Origin: Wenjunlia tyrosinilytica
GTDB taxonomy: Bacteria > Actinomycetota > Actinomycetes > Streptomycetales > Streptomycetaceae
Direction of reading: 5' to 3'
Assembly (NCBI RefSeq): GCF_014646055.1
Contig: NZ_BMMS01000036.1
Location: 1-64,000 of the forward strand
DNA: 64,000 nt
Shown in pieces: positions 8,403 through 16,625 of the stretch. Position 1 is the stretch's first letter; each line of letters opens with the position of its first letter. Made by a program: the position numbers and the translations under genes. The notes under the pieces were generated by a model. That model was not told where the DNA came from and did no database searches. It saw only the letters and a list, made by a program, of their open reading frames with translations.

Positions 8403-8654
8403 GGAAAGTTGACTCTGCTGCGATGGAAAGTTCGTCGTGTCGCGAACTTTTTGTCGGACCGGCACGACATTTCGGACGACGTCGAACTGCGGCCCGGATG
8501 CCCTGCTCGATGCGCGTGGCGTACGCGTCGTTCGCAGTGACTTCGCATTGGTGCGAACTTTTGAGACGATCTTCGCACCAGTGCGAAGATTCTGGCTGTT
8601 ATGTCGGCGGTGACGGTACATAACCCGTGGAGATATGTCGGCGACGGCCGACAT
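8403..8654. repeat. Inverted-repeat cluster, candidate origin/operators
   Basis: Several repeat types sit together. AAAGTTCG/CGAACTTT arms at 8427-8434 and 8443-8450. A perfect 10-bp arm palindrome ATCTTCGCAC-CA-GTGCGAAGAT at 8569-8590, with a close relative TTCGCATTGGTGCGAA at 8542-8557, 30 bp away. ATGTCGGC/GCCGACAT arms at 8635-8642 and 8647-8654, with a direct copy ATGTCGGCG at 8601-8609. The cluster lies between the divergent RepL-like and parA genes, where iterons, a centromere or operators are expected. Confidence 0.65.
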
Positions 8655-8689
8655 TGTGTTTTGTGAAACTGCAGGTCAGAGCGCACATT

Positions 8690-9018
8690 TGAGCGCGGCC
8701 CTCTTAGTAAAGGTGCGACGCGCTCGGAGCGGGTCCGGCCTCCGGCCGGAATGAGGGCGCTGACGCCGCGCCCTCAAACTCCCCAGGCGCCGGGGACCAT
8801 GAGGTCCCCGGACCCCTCCCCGCGCACGGGGCACGGCGCTCCTCGCCCTCAGTTCGCTTCGCGCCCTGAGGGCTGCGGTGCGGCGCACCCCGTGCCTCTG
8901 ACTCGCACGTCCAAAGGTGGAGGCCAGGTTGTTGATGCTGTGCCATGAAGGCGTCCAGAAGGGTGAGCGTCAGCAATCTGTCGTTGATTCACGGTGGGAA
9001 GTCAGTAAGGTGTCGTCC
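8690..9018. other. Hairpin-rich non-coding region before parA
   Basis: No gene is apparent. Several GC hairpins follow one another, for example GGGGACC/GGTCCCC near 8796-8816 and CCCTCAG/CTGAGGG near 8848-8874, the latter with a TTCGCTTCGCGC loop reminiscent of telomere palindromes. The parA frame is open from 8917, but that part lacks homology; the ATG at 9019 is preferred. Confidence 0.5.
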
Positions 9019-10197
9019 ATGGCATCTCCACACCCGAACGGCGAACGGGACAAGGTGGCTTCCAAGCTCCCTGCGGCCCTGCGCCAGGAACTGAAAATTC
9101 GTGCTGCTGAGCTCGGTACCGACATCCAGGACGCTGTCACCGAGGCGGTGGTGACATGGCGTTCGTTGTCCACCTCTGCGGCTGTTGTGGACACGGCCGG
9201 AGCCGACAGCTTCAGTACCTGGCTCCCGACTGGTCTGTACGAGCAGTTCAAGGACGACTGCTCAAGCCGAGGCGTGTCCAATATCCAGGGACTGGCTCAG
9301 GCGGTGCGCCTGTGGCTGGACATGCATCCGTCTCCGCGGCACAGCCGGGGCAGCCACCCCCAGCGCAAGATTGTCGCCAACCAGAAGGGCGGTGTGGGCA
9401 AGACTGCGGTCTCTGCGGGGCTTGCCCAAGCGCTGGCCGAAGGCCCGGTGGACGCTTCCGGTACGGCTGTTGAGCACGGCCCCGCGCTGCGTGTGCTGCT
9501 GGTTGACTTCGACCCGCAAGGTCACCTGAGCGACCAGCTCGGCGTTCCGCAGATCGCCCCCGACGGGGAAAGCCTGGTCAAACACATGACCGGTGAAGCG
9601 AAGGGGGACTTGAGCGATGTCGTCGTTCCCATTCCCGGTGAGCGCTTCGGTGGCCGGCTGCACCTTCTGCCGTCCTGCGCTGATGGGTTCCTGCTGTCGG
9701 TGAAGCTCTCCCACGTACGCGCCCGGGAAGCCGCACTTGAGCGGGCGCTGGGAACGGTCGAGGGCGACTACGACGTCGTCGTGGTCGACTGCCCTCCCTC
9801 TCTCGGCCTCGACATGGACTCAGCGATCTACTACGCACGGACCCGCAAGGACGAGACCGCAGGCGTCTCCGGTGTCCTCATCCCGGTCGAGGCGGAAGAC
9901 TCTTCCGCCACTGCCTACGGAATGCTCACCGGTCAGATCGACGACCTCGCCGACGACCTCAGCACCCAGGTGCACTACCTCGGTCTCGTGGTGAACAAGT
10001 ACGACTCCCGACGCGGCTACATCGCCAGGTCGTCGTTGGAGAAGTGGGAGTCTTTGGGCGACCCGCCCGTGGCAGCCATCATTCCCGATCTCAAGGAGCA
10101 GCGAGAAGCCGTGCGCATGCACCGTCCCCTGCTGGACTACGCCCCTGACTGCGAACAGGCAAATATCTTCCGCTCGCTCGCCAGGGAGGTGTCATGA
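9019..10197 (+). CDS. parA: Partition ATPase ParA (first system), with N-terminal RHH-like repeats
   Basis: From the ATG at 9019 (392 aa), residues about 12-45 (KLPAALRQELKIRAAELGTD...) and about 72-108 (WLPTGLYEQFKDDCSSRGVS...) look like two ribbon-helix-helix-type units in tandem. The ParA domain follows, with the deviant Walker A NQKGGVGKTAVS near residues 121-131, switch DFDPQGHLSDQLG and Walker B YDVVVVDCPPSLGLD. It segregates the plasmid by ATP-driven gradients together with ParB, whose gene overlaps by ATGA. The N-terminal extension probably lets it autoregulate at its own operator. Confidence 0.92.
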   Translation: MASPHPNGERDKVASKLPAALRQELKIRAAELGTDIQDAVTEAVVTWRSLSTSAAVVDTAGADSFSTWLPTGLYEQFKDDCSSRGVSNIQGLAQAVRLWLDMHPSPRHSRGSHPQRKIVANQKGGVGKTAVSAGLAQALAEGPVDASGTAVEHGPALRVLLVDFDPQGHLSDQLGVPQIAPDGESLVKHMTGEAKGDLSDVVVPIPGERFGGRLHLLPSCADGFLLSVKLSHVRAREAALERALGTVEGDYDVVVVDCPPSLGLDMDSAIYYARTRKDETAGVSGVLIPVEAEDSSATAYGMLTGQIDDLADDLSTQVHYLGLVVNKYDSRRGYIARSSLEKWESLGDPPVAAIIPDLKEQREAVRMHRPLLDYAPDCEQANIFRSLAREVS

Positions 10198-11180
10198 GCA
10201 AGGCAGACCTCCTGGGGGCGTCGTCGTCGTTCGACAATGCCAGCCGGCGCAGCGCCAGACGTCGGATGATCGACGCGGCCACGGGCGTGCCCAGTGCCAC
10301 CCCCGTTGACCTTCAGCACGCAGTCTCCGCGGCCATCGACGAGGTAGCCCACAACCCCGACAATCCGCGCACTTCGCTGGGGGATGTCCGGGAGACGGCT
10401 GCCAGTCTCAGCGAGCGCGGCCAGATCCAGCCGATCACCGTTATGACCTGTGCCGCTTATCTGCGTGCCAATCCGGGGCGGCACGGCGAGATCGATCCGG
10501 CTGCGCAGTACATCGCCATCGACGGCAACCGGCGTCTGGCGGCGGCCAGGGAGGCCGGGCTGCCGACGGTGAAGATCTATGTGAGCGATGACCTGGCCGC
10601 CACATCCGGTGAGGTTCTCGAGTCGGCCCTCGTCGCCAACATCCACCGGCAGGACCTGACTCCCCTGGAGGAGGCGCAGGCTCTCCAGTCGCTCCTGGAT
10701 GTGCATGGGACGCAGACCAAGGTGGCCCAACGCCTCGGCAAGAGTCAGGGATGGGTCTCGCAGCGGCTCTCTCTGCTGTCTCTGGCGCCGGAGTTGCAGG
10801 AAGACCTCAAGGCGGGGCGCCGCACGGTGGAGCACCTGCGAGGGCTCGGCCGGAAGGATTCGGGCAGCCAGCGCAAGGAGGCGGACGCCCGGGCGTCCAG
10901 GGACGGCCAGGCAGACGGAGCCGGTGAGGATGCGGCCAAGGAGAGAGGGATCGACAAGGGCGTGACCGTCGTGGGGACGGCCCACTCCTCCACCCTGCCC
11001 GAACAGCGGGATGTCGAGCGTGCCCCCCTGGCAGGCGCACCCGGGCACACAGCGGCCCGGCCCCCTCGCACCGCCGTGCTGGACAACGACTTGGCGGCGC
11101 TTGCGACGTGCCTTCGGGCGGCCTACACGCCGGAGGAGCTCGCGGAGCTGATCCGACTGCTCACGGCCGCCGACGACTGA
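10194..11180 (+). CDS. parB: ParB partition protein (first system)
   Basis: The 328-residue protein has the ParB/Srx nucleotide-binding fold: the NPDNPRTS region near residue 53, IDGNRRLAAAREAG near 112-125 (the GNRR version of the GERR motif), VANIHRQDLTPLEEAQAL near 145-162, and the HTH TQTKVAQRLGKSQGWVSQRL. A disordered linker and short C-terminal helices (about 295-325) for dimerisation follow. The start overlaps parA by ATGA. Two ATTACGSCGTAAT palindromes lie just after its stop and may be its parS sites. Confidence 0.92.
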   Translation: MSKADLLGASSSFDNASRRSARRRMIDAATGVPSATPVDLQHAVSAAIDEVAHNPDNPRTSLGDVRETAASLSERGQIQPITVMTCAAYLRANPGRHGEIDPAAQYIAIDGNRRLAAAREAGLPTVKIYVSDDLAATSGEVLESALVANIHRQDLTPLEEAQALQSLLDVHGTQTKVAQRLGKSQGWVSQRLSLLSLAPELQEDLKAGRRTVEHLRGLGRKDSGSQRKEADARASRDGQADGAGEDAAKERGIDKGVTVVGTAHSSTLPEQRDVERAPLAGAPGHTAARPPRTAVLDNDLAALATCLRAAYTPEELAELIRLLTAADD

Positions 11181-11189
11181 AGGCCGGTC

Positions 11190-11279
11190 ATTACGCCGTA
11201 ATAGTGGCCCGGCGCCCGGCCATGCGCCTCTGCCCACGGGTGGCCCGGCTCGGGCTCGCCCGGATTATTACGGCGTAAT
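11190..11279. repeat. ATTACGSCGTAAT palindromes, copies 1 and 2
   Basis: Copies at 11190-11202 and 11267-11279 sit in the 130-bp gap between convergent parB (first system) and parA (second system). The 13-bp sequence is a perfect palindrome around a central G or C and recurs at five further places up to 17.6 kb. It is a candidate parS or operator. Confidence 0.8.
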
Positions 11280-11311
11280 GGAACCCACCCTGCCCCTGCG
11301 GCCGGGGGCTC

Positions 11312-12217
11312 CTAGCGGGCGTTGAGGTCCAGGAGCGGCACGATCTTCTCGTAGTCCTGGACGATGCCCGAGCCCGGCGCCCAGAAGGGCAGCGGCTCCT
11401 GTGCGTCGTAGGACTCGATGGCCAGCACGGAGTTGTGGACCAGAGGCAGCAACTGGTCGCCGTAGCGCTTCTGGGCCCGCTTGACCATGTCCTGGTAGAC
11501 GGCTCCCTGAGCGCGGTGGGAGCGGGCGCCGGAGATGAGCACATGCCACAGTTCGGCCGCGCCTCCGAGGCGGCGGAACTTGTGCCGGGTGCGCTCGATG
11601 GTCTTCTCCAGTTCGGCGACGCCTCTCAAGTCCTTGCTCTCGGGCTTGGTGCAGGCGATGACCTTGTCCGAGCCCACCAGGATGGACACTTCGAGGCGTC
11701 CCAGTGAGGCGCGGCAGTCGATGAAGACGGCGTCGTACGAGTCGGCGGGCAGATCCTCCTCCAGGGCGTCCCGCAGCCAGAAGAAGCCGGTCTCGTCCTG
11801 TACGAGCTCGGCGTCCGCCTGGGTCATCTTGCGCGACCCGAGGACGAGGTCGAGGCCGGGCACGACGGCGAATGCGTCATCGCCGTCACCTGGTCCGACC
11901 CGGGTGCGGCCCGGCACGACCGCCTCCGTCAGGGATGCCTCACCCAGCAGCACATCGTGGATGTCGGTCATCTTGTCCAGGCGTGCCTGTGCGGCCTCGA
12001 CCCGATCGCGGTCCTGCTGGTCGGGCACGCCGTAGCCGAGGAGGAGGGAGGCATCGGCCTGCGAGTCGGCGTCGACCAGCAGGATGCGGCGGCCTTGCTG
12101 GGCGAGGAGCGTTCCCAGGGTGACCGCGCTGGTGGTCTTGCGGGCGCCGCCCGCCTGGTTCATGAAGGCGACGACCAACGGGCCCGCGGGCGCGGCAGGC
12201 ATGGTCTGGCGTGGCAT
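11312..12217 (-). CDS. parA: ParA-like ATPase (second system), atypical Walker A
   Basis: The 301-residue protein has the ParA/MinD fold: P-loop region VVAFMNQAGGARKTTSAVT (residues 15-33), LLVDADSQADASLLLGYG, a switch region and VFIDCRASLGRL in the Walker B position. The canonical KGGxGKT reads AGGARKT: the signature lysine expected at residue 22 is alanine and the second-last glycine is arginine. The catalytic P-loop Lys27 is kept. It follows parB of the second system by 58 bp. The ATG at 12217 is chosen because it starts just before the fold; the longer frame lies in unrelated sequence. Confidence 0.85.
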   Translation of the reverse strand: MPRQTMPAAPAGPLVVAFMNQAGGARKTTSAVTLGTLLAQQGRRILLVDADSQADASLLLGYGVPDQQDRDRVEAAQARLDKMTDIHDVLLGEASLTEAVVPGRTRVGPGDGDDAFAVVPGLDLVLGSRKMTQADAELVQDETGFFWLRDALEEDLPADSYDAVFIDCRASLGRLEVSILVGSDKVIACTKPESKDLRGVAELEKTIERTRHKFRRLGGAAELWHVLISGARSHRAQGAVYQDMVKRAQKRYGDQLLPLVHNSVLAIESYDAQEPLPFWAPGSGIVQDYEKIVPLLDLNAR

Positions 12218-12275
12218 GGGTTTCTCTTTCGACGTGAGGCGGACGAGCCGTTCGGCCCGGGGCAGGGGAGTGCGG

Positions 12276-13568
12276 TCAGCGCCGCCCGGTACGGGCGAGG
12301 AGTTCCCGCTCGTCCGCAGTGGGGATGTATCCCGCCGCCTTGACGAGGTGTGCCACATGCTCGGCGTCGCGCTCGTCCCGCTCGCGGCCGTCAGCGGCGG
12401 TCCGCAGTTCGTCGGCGGCCAGTGCACAGGCGTATGCAACGTGGACCGTGGTGCGGGTATCGGCGCCGACGAGGACGGCGTCGCGGTAGGGCAGCGGTTC
12501 GGTGTAAGCCGGGCCTATGGAGGCGGCGCGCAGCCAGGTGTGGGCGAGCCGCAGGGTCGACGCGGATGCATGGAGGAGGGCGCAACGAGCCACATGGAGA
12601 GCGGCCTCGTCGGGTATCTGCACGTCGAGGCGCGCGATGATCTTCTGGCACGCCCGACGGGACGGTGCGGCCCGTTCGGGGCCTGCCGCGTCGGTGCCCA
12701 CGTCGGCCGAGGTTTCGTCGGCGCGCTCGTTTCGCGGCGAAGCAGAATCCTTTCCTCCGCTTCGGGCCGACGCGGGAGGTGCAGGGGACCGGTGCATGTC
12801 GTCCGTGCTTCGTGGGGAAGGGTCGGCACCGTCACCGGTAACGGCGCTGAGGGCGTCGCGGACGGTCCGGCCCTGGCTTTCCATCAGTGCCCACGCTGCA
12901 TCCGCCCGGCCCGGTTCATCGGTCTTGGACGCCAGCAGGTATCCGGCCTCGGGACCGAGGCGGCCGTCGCGGACTGCCTGCTGGAGCCGGTGGCCGAGCT
13001 TGAGCAGCGCCACTCGCTTGGAGACGTGGCCCCTTCCCTTCCCGATGCGTTCGGAGACCTCGCCGGTGGTCAGGCCGGAGTCGAGCATGCGCCGGTATCC
13101 GATCGCCTCCTGGACGGGGTTGAGGCCCGCTCGGTGCAGGTTCTCGGTCAGCATCACCTCGTCCAGGTGCGGGAGGAGGTCGTCTCGGAGCTCGGCGGGG
13201 ATGGTGGAGTGGCCCGCGCGCAGGGCGGCCGCTCGGCGTCGCTCACCCGCGGCCAGCACGTAGTCCATGCCGACGAGTTCTTCTGCATGTTCGGGGTGGG
13301 CCGCCGTGAACGAGGCAGCGCTGACCACCAGGCAAGCCTGCAGCACACCGGAGCGGGCTACCGAGCGGGCGAGTTCGGCAAACCGCTCGTCGCTGTCGAG
13401 GCTGTCCGTGAAGTCGTCGCGCAGGTTGCGCGGGTTGGGTGCCAGTCGGTCGAGAGGAAGATCGAAGCGCTCACCGTTGACGAGCGGGTACAAGGACCGC
13501 TCGGGGCGGGACTTGACCGTCCCGGCGGTACTGGCGGTGCTCGAGCCTCCTGCGCGGGCACGGGGCAT
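12276..13568 (-). CDS. parB: ParB partition protein (second system)
   Basis: The 430-residue protein has ParB motifs: LAPNPRNLRDD near residue 41, LAAGERRRAAALRAGHST near 103-120, LTENLHRAGLNPVQEAIGY near 137-155 and the HTH TTGEVSERIGKGRGHVSKRV near 165-184. A long linker and a large C-terminal region without clear homology follow. It starts 49 bp from an extended 27-bp copy of the ATTACGSCGTAAT palindrome and precedes its parA, the reverse of the usual order. It is unrelated at close range to the first ParB, so the plasmid carries two partition systems. Confidence 0.88.
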   Translation of the reverse strand: MPRARAGGSSTASTAGTVKSRPERSLYPLVNGERFDLPLDRLAPNPRNLRDDFTDSLDSDERFAELARSVARSGVLQACLVVSAASFTAAHPEHAEELVGMDYVLAAGERRRAAALRAGHSTIPAELRDDLLPHLDEVMLTENLHRAGLNPVQEAIGYRRMLDSGLTTGEVSERIGKGRGHVSKRVALLKLGHRLQQAVRDGRLGPEAGYLLASKTDEPGRADAAWALMESQGRTVRDALSAVTGDGADPSPRSTDDMHRSPAPPASARSGGKDSASPRNERADETSADVGTDAAGPERAAPSRRACQKIIARLDVQIPDEAALHVARCALLHASASTLRLAHTWLRAASIGPAYTEPLPYRDAVLVGADTRTTVHVAYACALAADELRTAADGRERDERDAEHVAHLVKAAGYIPTADERELLARTGRR

Positions 13569-13609
13569 GGTCGTCCTCCATCAGGGATGTCAGGCTCATC
13601 AGCGCACTG

Positions 13610-13636
13610 CCGGAGTATTACGGCGTAATACTCCGG
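13610..13636. repeat. ATTACGSCGTAAT palindrome, copy 3 (27-bp extended)
   Basis: The 13-bp core at 13617-13629 is extended by exact 7-bp arms on both sides, giving a perfect 27-bp palindrome. It lies in the promoter of the second parB, which suggests autoregulation by that ParB, or a centromere. Confidence 0.8.
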
Positions 13637-13661
13637 AGGTTCCTGCGTCGGCGCACGCCGG

Positions 13662-14348
13662 TCAGCGCCTGTTGCCCTTGGGCTCCTTCTCCACGGGCAG
13701 GAACGCATCGGGGTTGATGTAGCGGACGCGGCGCAGCCAGAGCGTTCCACCGCCGATGCTGGCGGCGACGAACCCGATGAGGGTCAGCAGGAGCAGCAGG
13801 CCGCGGAGGGTGCCGTTGCCGACGTGGGTGTGGGCGGTCCAGCTGCCGATGCACAGGGCGACTCCGGCGACGCAGAGCGCCAGTGGACGCCAGGAGACCC
13901 AGGACCTCAGTGCCTGCACGGGGTCCCCTTCGACCCAGAGCAGTTGCGAGCGCTTGTCCTTCACGGCGCTGCGCAGTGCCGTGACCTTGCTTGTGGATCC
14001 GCCCTCGGCAGTCAGCTCCAGGTACTCCCACAGGTCGGCGAGCGCTTCGTATGCCTGCTGGTCGGTGTACTGGACGACATCGACTTCGGCCGGGTCCTCG
14101 CCCTTGGCCGAGTACTCCTCCTCGACGCGGCGCACGAACTCGCCATTGATGAGGTCGGTCGGTATGGGGGCCTCGTAGCTGAGGATCCGGTGCAGTTCCT
14201 CGCAGAAGGCGTTGATGACCGGCTTGCGGCGGCGTGCCTGGACCTGGGTCTTGAGGTCTTCGATGCCGTCCTCGCCGTAGGAGAGGTAGTCGCGCATCAC
14301 GACAGCCAGTGCGTGGAAGGCAGGGCTGGCGGCGGGTTGCTCGCTCAC
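13662..14348 (-). CDS. Membrane protein with cytoplasmic N-terminal domain (228 aa)
   Basis: Residues 1-155 form a soluble, helix-rich domain (SYGEDGIEDLKTQVQARRR...). Two transmembrane helices follow at about 160-178 and 184-206, with a short basic tail ending EKEPKGNRR. No family recognised. The GTG at 14348 is chosen because GGAGAAGGGG stands about 8 bases upstream; upstream reading has non-coding composition. It diverges from csf1 across a promoter holding TGTATATACA (14415-14424). It may be functionally unrelated to the CRISPR genes. Confidence 0.7.
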   Translation of the reverse strand: MSEQPAASPAFHALAVVMRDYLSYGEDGIEDLKTQVQARRRKPVINAFCEELHRILSYEAPIPTDLINGEFVRRVEEEYSAKGEDPAEVDVVQYTDQQAYEALADLWEYLELTAEGGSTSKVTALRSAVKDKRSQLLWVEGDPVQALRSWVSWRPLALCVAGVALCIGSWTAHTHVGNGTLRGLLLLLTLIGFVAASIGGGTLWLRRVRYINPDAFLPVEKEPKGNRR

Positions 14349-14413
14349 TGCATCGGACCCCTTCTCCGCCCCCGGGGCCGGGCAGAACGGAACGTTGTGG
14401 TCAGCCGCTGTTA

Positions 14414-14425
14414 GTGTATATACAT
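14414..14425. promoter_or_regulatory. GTGTATAGACAC-type box before csf1
   Basis: GTGTATATACAT with a perfect TGTATATACA core lies 66 bp from the membrane-protein start and 71 bp from csf1. It is the leftmost member of the palindromic box family seen before the conjugation genes. Confidence 0.55.
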
Positions 14426-14495
14426 ACGGCTGCGGGTTCACCATCCCGGCCATGCTCGCTCCCATGTGCTTCCGGGGGCGCCTGAGGGGATTGCC

Positions 14496-15140
14496 ATGGA
14501 TGTGCTCGAAGCGGCCTGGCGGGCCTTGGACGAACCGGTGCCCGAGGGGCTGGTCTTCGACGTGGTCGCCGGGTGCGCCAGGTGCGGTGAGGACCAGCGC
14601 ACCTGTGATGCGCGGCATGTCGTCTCCGGGAACTGGACCAACTGGGACCAGTGGCACACCACCACCCGTGCCCGGCTGTGCCGCCGCTGTGCTTGGGGCT
14701 ACCGGGCAGAGGTGCTGCGCAGCAGTTATTACGCCGTAATGGCCGAGCCCGCCGGATTCCGCGTGCTCACCCATGGCGAGCTGCGGGCCCTGCTGTCCCG
14801 GCCCCTGGACCGCGCCACCTGCGTGGTCGTTCCCTTGCGTCTGAACCGCAAGCACATTGCCCCGCAGGCCCGCTGGGGCTTCGTGTGCGTGGACGACACG
14901 GCGTTGGCGTGGACGGCTCAGGACGCGCAGCGGCTCGAGGCCATGGTGCGGCTGCGGGAGATGGGCTTCGGCAGCGACATGCTGGCCAGGCCGGTGCCGG
15001 CCTACGGGCCCGTCAGTCGCCTGCCGGCGCCGCAGAGGGCGGAAGCCATGGGGCTGTGGCCGCAGCTTGCGCCGTGGAGAGAGCGCCGCCCCTGGCTCGA
15101 GGTCGGGCTACGGGCGTCTATGCCGACCAAGGAGGGGTAG
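14496..15140 (+). CDS. csf1: Csf1, Zn-finger large subunit of a type IV-B CRISPR effector
   Basis: The 214-residue protein carries a four-cysteine zinc finger, C27-x2-C30 and C62-x2-C65 (plus C37), separated by an aromatic stretch, the hallmark of Csf1 (Cas8-like) proteins of type IV systems. It is followed by cas11-, csf2-, csf3- and cysH-like genes in the order known for subtype IV-B. The ATG at 14496 follows GAGGGG by 7 bases; an upstream in-frame ATG (14466) lacks one. An ATTACGSCGTAAT palindrome (14728-14740) is embedded in the gene, encoding YYAV. In IV-B complexes Csf1 sits at one end of the RNA-bound filament; its exact job is unclear. Confidence 0.85.
   Translation: MDVLEAAWRALDEPVPEGLVFDVVAGCARCGEDQRTCDARHVVSGNWTNWDQWHTTTRARLCRRCAWGYRAEVLRSSYYAVMAEPAGFRVLTHGELRALLSRPLDRATCVVVPLRLNRKHIAPQARWGFVCVDDTALAWTAQDAQRLEAMVRLREMGFGSDMLARPVPAYGPVSRLPAPQRAEAMGLWPQLAPWRERRPWLEVGLRASMPTKEG
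14728..14740. repeat. ATTACGSCGTAAT palindrome, copy 4 (inside csf1)
   Basis: A perfect 13-bp copy lies within the csf1 coding sequence, 232 bases after its start. Unlike the other copies it must also satisfy coding, so its retention argues for a function such as protein binding. Confidence 0.75.
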
Positions 15141-15143
15141 CGC

Positions 15144-15692
15144 ATGGAACGAGGCCTGTCGCCCTGGGGCGCGGACGCGAAGGCGGGTGCGGACGACGAG
15201 CAGACCCCGACGGACCGCTGGCTCGAAGCGGTGGAGGGGATGCCCCCGCTGGAGGGCCCGGCCGGAACCGCCGAACGCCTGCTGCTGCTCCTGCACTACG
15301 GCATCGACTGGAAGAACAGCTGGGTGGGCGAGCGGCGCAGCACTTACTGGGACAAGCTGCTGCCCGACCGGGTGCTGCTGGCCGCCATACCCTCCGGATC
15401 TCTGCGGCGCTTCTGGCGGGAGGTGACGCAGGCGCTGGAGTCCCGGCCGCGCAACGCCGCCGAGCGCGCCGAGGTCGAGCAGCTGCTGCGGGCCGACGAC
15501 GAGGCGGTCCTGGAGGTGCTGCGCTGGGAGGCCGAGGCCCTCCTGCTGCGCACCCGGCTCACCGCGGACGCGGTGCGCTTCCGCCGCCAGGCGGCCTCCG
15601 CGGCCGACGACCACTTGGGGGCAGCGGACCTCGAGGCAAAGGACCTCGGGACGTCCCCCTTCGAGGCAACCCACAAGGACAGCGCGATATGA
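15144..15692 (+). CDS. cas11: Cas11-like small subunit of type IV-B complex
   Basis: The 182-residue protein is predicted to be almost all helical, with alanine-, leucine- and glutamate-rich stretches (RNAAERAEVEQLLRADDEAV..., DAVRFRRQAASAADDHL). There is no sequence motif to fix the family, but size, helical nature and position between csf1 and csf2 match the Cas11 subunit of IV-B, which lines the belly of the effector. An AAGGAGGGG ribosome-binding site overlaps the csf1 stop. It ends with an ATGA overlap into csf2, so all effector subunits are translationally coupled. Confidence 0.75.
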   Translation: MERGLSPWGADAKAGADDEQTPTDRWLEAVEGMPPLEGPAGTAERLLLLLHYGIDWKNSWVGERRSTYWDKLLPDRVLLAAIPSGSLRRFWREVTQALESRPRNAAERAEVEQLLRADDEAVLEVLRWEAEALLLRTRLTADAVRFRRQAASAADDHLGAADLEAKDLGTSPFEATHKDSAI

Positions 15693-16600
15693 CGGTGTCG
15701 ATCAAGTACCTGGGCACGGTGACGGCGCTGTCGTCGATTGCGCACGCCGGCGGCGACAAGCCGCGGGGGACCACCACCCTTCTGCGCCGGGAGAAGGTGA
15801 TCCAGCCCGGCGGACGTACGGTGTATGTGCCGGTGATCTCCGGGAATTCGGTGCGTGGGAGGCTGCGGCGCATCGGCGAGGACCTGCTGCGGGATGTCCT
15901 GGAGTACGAGGGGGAGATATCGCTTGCTGCCGCTCACGCCCTGCGCGGCGGCGGTTCGCTGGCCAAGCAGATCGGGCAGAACCTCTCCGGACTGCGGCTG
16001 ATGCATGTGAGGTCGCTCATCCCCCAGGTCGGGGTGTTCGGCTGCGCGGCCGGCGGCCGGGTCATCGACGGCTGCCTGCAGGTCGGCAAGTGGATGCCCC
16101 ACTACCGGGAGGTGCAGCACATCGTGGAGGCGCTGGGCGCCCCCACGCAGAACCTGAGGATGTTCGACTCGACCCAGGTGGAGATCTACACCAGCCAGGA
16201 TGATGCGGACACCCGGGGCCTGGCCGAGCTCGTTCCCGCGCAGGCTCTGACCGTGCCGGTGGCCGACGACGGCTATCCCGAGCTCGACGAGCTGCCCGCC
16301 AGTGACGAGCCGAGCCGGATGCTGACGTTCGGCGTGGAGACGTTCCCGGCCGGCACCATGTTCTCCACCTGGATGTCGCTGACCCGGGCCAGCGCCCTCG
16401 AGGCGGCGTTCTTCGCCGATGTGCTCGCGGCCTTCGCCGCCGACCCCCGGGTCGGCGGACGGCTCGGGGCAGGGCACGGGATGGTGGCGCTGGACCTGAA
16501 GGAGCAGGTGATCTCCGGGGCCGTCGAACCCTTCGACTGGCGGGGGCATCTCGTCCGCAACCGGCGGCAGGCCGTCGATGCGCTGGAGATGCTCAGTTGA
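15689..16600 (+). CDS. csf2: Csf2, Cas7-type RAMP backbone of type IV-B complex
   Basis: The 303-residue RAMP protein has the Cas7-family signature VPVISGNSVRGRLRR at residues 47-61, an N-terminal beta strand (SIKYLGTVTALSSIAHAG) and a glycine-rich C-terminal loop VGGRLGAGHGMV near 263-274. Csf2 polymerises along guide RNA as the filament backbone. The ATG overlaps the cas11 stop (ATGA). The Asp used for target cleavage by Cas7 of type III systems is not obvious, consistent with a non-cleaving type IV effector. Confidence 0.88.
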   Translation: MTVSIKYLGTVTALSSIAHAGGDKPRGTTTLLRREKVIQPGGRTVYVPVISGNSVRGRLRRIGEDLLRDVLEYEGEISLAAAHALRGGGSLAKQIGQNLSGLRLMHVRSLIPQVGVFGCAAGGRVIDGCLQVGKWMPHYREVQHIVEALGAPTQNLRMFDSTQVEIYTSQDDADTRGLAELVPAQALTVPVADDGYPELDELPASDEPSRMLTFGVETFPAGTMFSTWMSLTRASALEAAFFADVLAAFAADPRVGGRLGAGHGMVALDLKEQVISGAVEPFDWRGHLVRNRRQAVDALEMLS

Positions 16601-16625
16601 ACGCGCGGCGGCGACGGCAGTGCCC

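Noticed and set aside
12084-13628. Long plus-strand frame of 514 codons
   Set aside because: It lies opposite the second parB, which has clear ParB motifs; the plus frame is a GC-driven shadow.
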